Source: an uncultured Eubacteriales bacterium | Lineage (GTDB): Bacteria; Bacillota_A; Clostridia; Peptostreptococcales; Anaerovoracaceae | Reading direction: 5' to 3' | NCBI GenBank assembly: GCA_902790885.1 | Contig: CADATR010000099.1 | Coordinates: 1-6,542, forward strand | Length of the DNA: 6,542 nucleotides | Shown: positions 6,361 to 6,542 of the stretch, one piece after another | How positions within the stretch are numbered: the stretch's first letter is position 1 | Layout: each line of letters begins with the position of its first letter | Position numbers and translations under genes: made by a program | Notes under the pieces: model-generated | What the model saw: only the letters and a program-made list of their open reading frames with translations | The model's database searches: none | Told to the model about the DNA's origin: nothing

Positions 6361-6444
6361 TGGTGCGGACGAAAGGACTCGAACCTTCACACACTCGGTA
6401 CCAGAACCTAAATCTGGCGCGTCTGCCAATTCCGCCACGTCCGC
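6361..6444 (-). tRNA. tRNA-Leu (anticodon UAG)
   Basis: The minus strand folds as a full class II tRNA of 84 bases. The acceptor is GCGGACG (6438-6444) paired with CGTCCGC, followed by discriminator A and an encoded CCA (6361-6363). The D-arm is GGCGGAATTGGCAGAC, the anticodon arm CCAGA/TCTGG encloses the loop TTTAGGT with anticodon TAG at 6408-6410, and a short variable arm follows. The T-arm carries the loop TTCGAGT. The UAG anticodon reads CUN leucine codons. An intrinsic terminator follows directly. The 5' end lies five bases from a palindromic repeat, so any promoter is to the right of the repeat, possibly serving a tRNA cluster beyond the window. Confidence 0.96.
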
Positions 6445-6479
6445 GTATTGCAACAAGGGGGACCGCAGGCGCAGCCTGT
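6444..6479. repeat. 36-base direct repeat, copy 1
   Basis: This copy is identical over all 36 bases to 6507-6542, 63 bases away. It starts with CGTATTGCAACAAGGGGG; its first base is also the first base of the tRNA. It forms the left part of an imperfect palindrome (6450-6496). The 27-base spacer to the next copy contains a degenerate TATTGCCCCAAG echo (6491-6502) of the repeat's TATTGCAACAAG. Confidence 0.9.
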
Positions 6480-6496
6480 GGTGGATTCCTTATTGC
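6450..6496. repeat. Imperfect palindromic element next to tRNA-Leu
   Basis: Outer arms GCAACAAGG (6450-6458) and CCTTATTGC (6488-6496) pair with one non-Watson-Crick position, which is a U-G wobble in minus-strand RNA. Inner arms ACCGCAGGC (6462-6470) and GCCTGTGGT (6474-6482) pair with one G-U in plus-strand RNA, around the loop GCA. The layout resembles small extragenic palindromic repeats (REP or MITE-like). No gene or T tract accompanies it in the window. Function is unknown. Confidence 0.7.
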
Positions 6497-6506
6497 CCCA
6501 AGCTAT

Positions 6507-6542
6507 CGTATTGCAACAAGGGGGACCGCAGGCGCAGCCTGT
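6507..6542. repeat. 36-base direct repeat, copy 2, reaching the window edge
   Basis: This is the second exact copy of the 36 bases at 6444-6479. The window ends inside its inner hairpin arm, so the repeat may be longer and there may be more copies to the right. Confidence 0.88.

Noticed and set aside
6178..6456. Minus-strand open frame of 92 codons running through the tRNA gene
   Set aside because: Its first half is simply the translated tRNA-Leu sequence (the well-known spurious VAELADAPDLGSG type of product), it crosses the terminator, and it overlaps the real start of the tadZ-like gene.
6444..6542. CRISPR array (36-base repeats with a 27-base spacer)
   Set aside because: Only two copies are visible, the spacer contains a degenerate copy of the repeat and pairs with it as a palindrome, the first repeat touches the tRNA, and no cas gene is present. 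Sequence further right could reopen the question.

Overview
The window reads almost entirely as one minus-strand operon for a Tad (tight adherence, type IVc/Flp) pilus of the kind found in Bacillota/Clostridia. Grounds for that placement: the ATPase, two platform proteins, Flp1-like pilin and DUF5702-like protein occur together in this compact order, no outer-membrane component (secretin RcpA, RcpC/CpaB) lies among them, AGA/AGG and ATA codons are common, and strong AGGAGG-type ribosome binding sites are used. A Lachnospiraceae-like or related anaerobe is a reasonable guess, but genus and family cannot be fixed from this sequence.

Layout from right to left, in the direction of transcription. 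At the far right (6444-6542) lie two copies of a 36-base direct repeat, part of an imperfect palindromic element, which abuts the 5' end of a tRNA-Leu(UAG) gene (6361-6444, CCA encoded). A clean intrinsic terminator (6320-6347) follows the tRNA. About 110 bases (6210-6319) then hold the start region of the pilus operon. The operon runs without a real gap to the left edge: a tadZ/cpaE-like gene with a degenerate P-loop (5265-6209), the tadA/cpaF secretion ATPase (4043-5308), tadB (3303-4046), tadC (2330-3316), a 57-residue Flp1-like pilin (2139-2312), a small TadE-like pseudopilin (1804-2136), a 439-residue DUF5702-like protein with a pilin-like N-terminus (501-1820), and a second TadE-like protein cut off by the left edge (1-526). 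Neighbouring genes overlap by 4 to 44 bases or are separated by at most 17 bases, which points to translational coupling.

How the parts fit together: TadZ would position the machine at the membrane, TadA would power it, and TadB/TadC would form the inner-membrane platform that assembles the Flp1 pilin. The TadE-like and DUF5702-like proteins would be minor or tip subunits. All four carry the same short N-terminal pattern, a basic stretch ending in Lys-Lys/Arg-Gly followed by a hydrophobic segment, as expected for substrates of one prepilin peptidase. No peptidase (TadV/CpaA) is in the window; it may lie past the left edge or elsewhere.

This is a known class of system. The less ordinary points are the missing P-loop residues in TadZ, a roughly 115-residue insertion between the first two membrane segments of TadC, Gln in place of Glu at +5 in the main pilin, a YHxxxC motif near the visible end of the last protein, and the palindromic repeats beside the tRNA.
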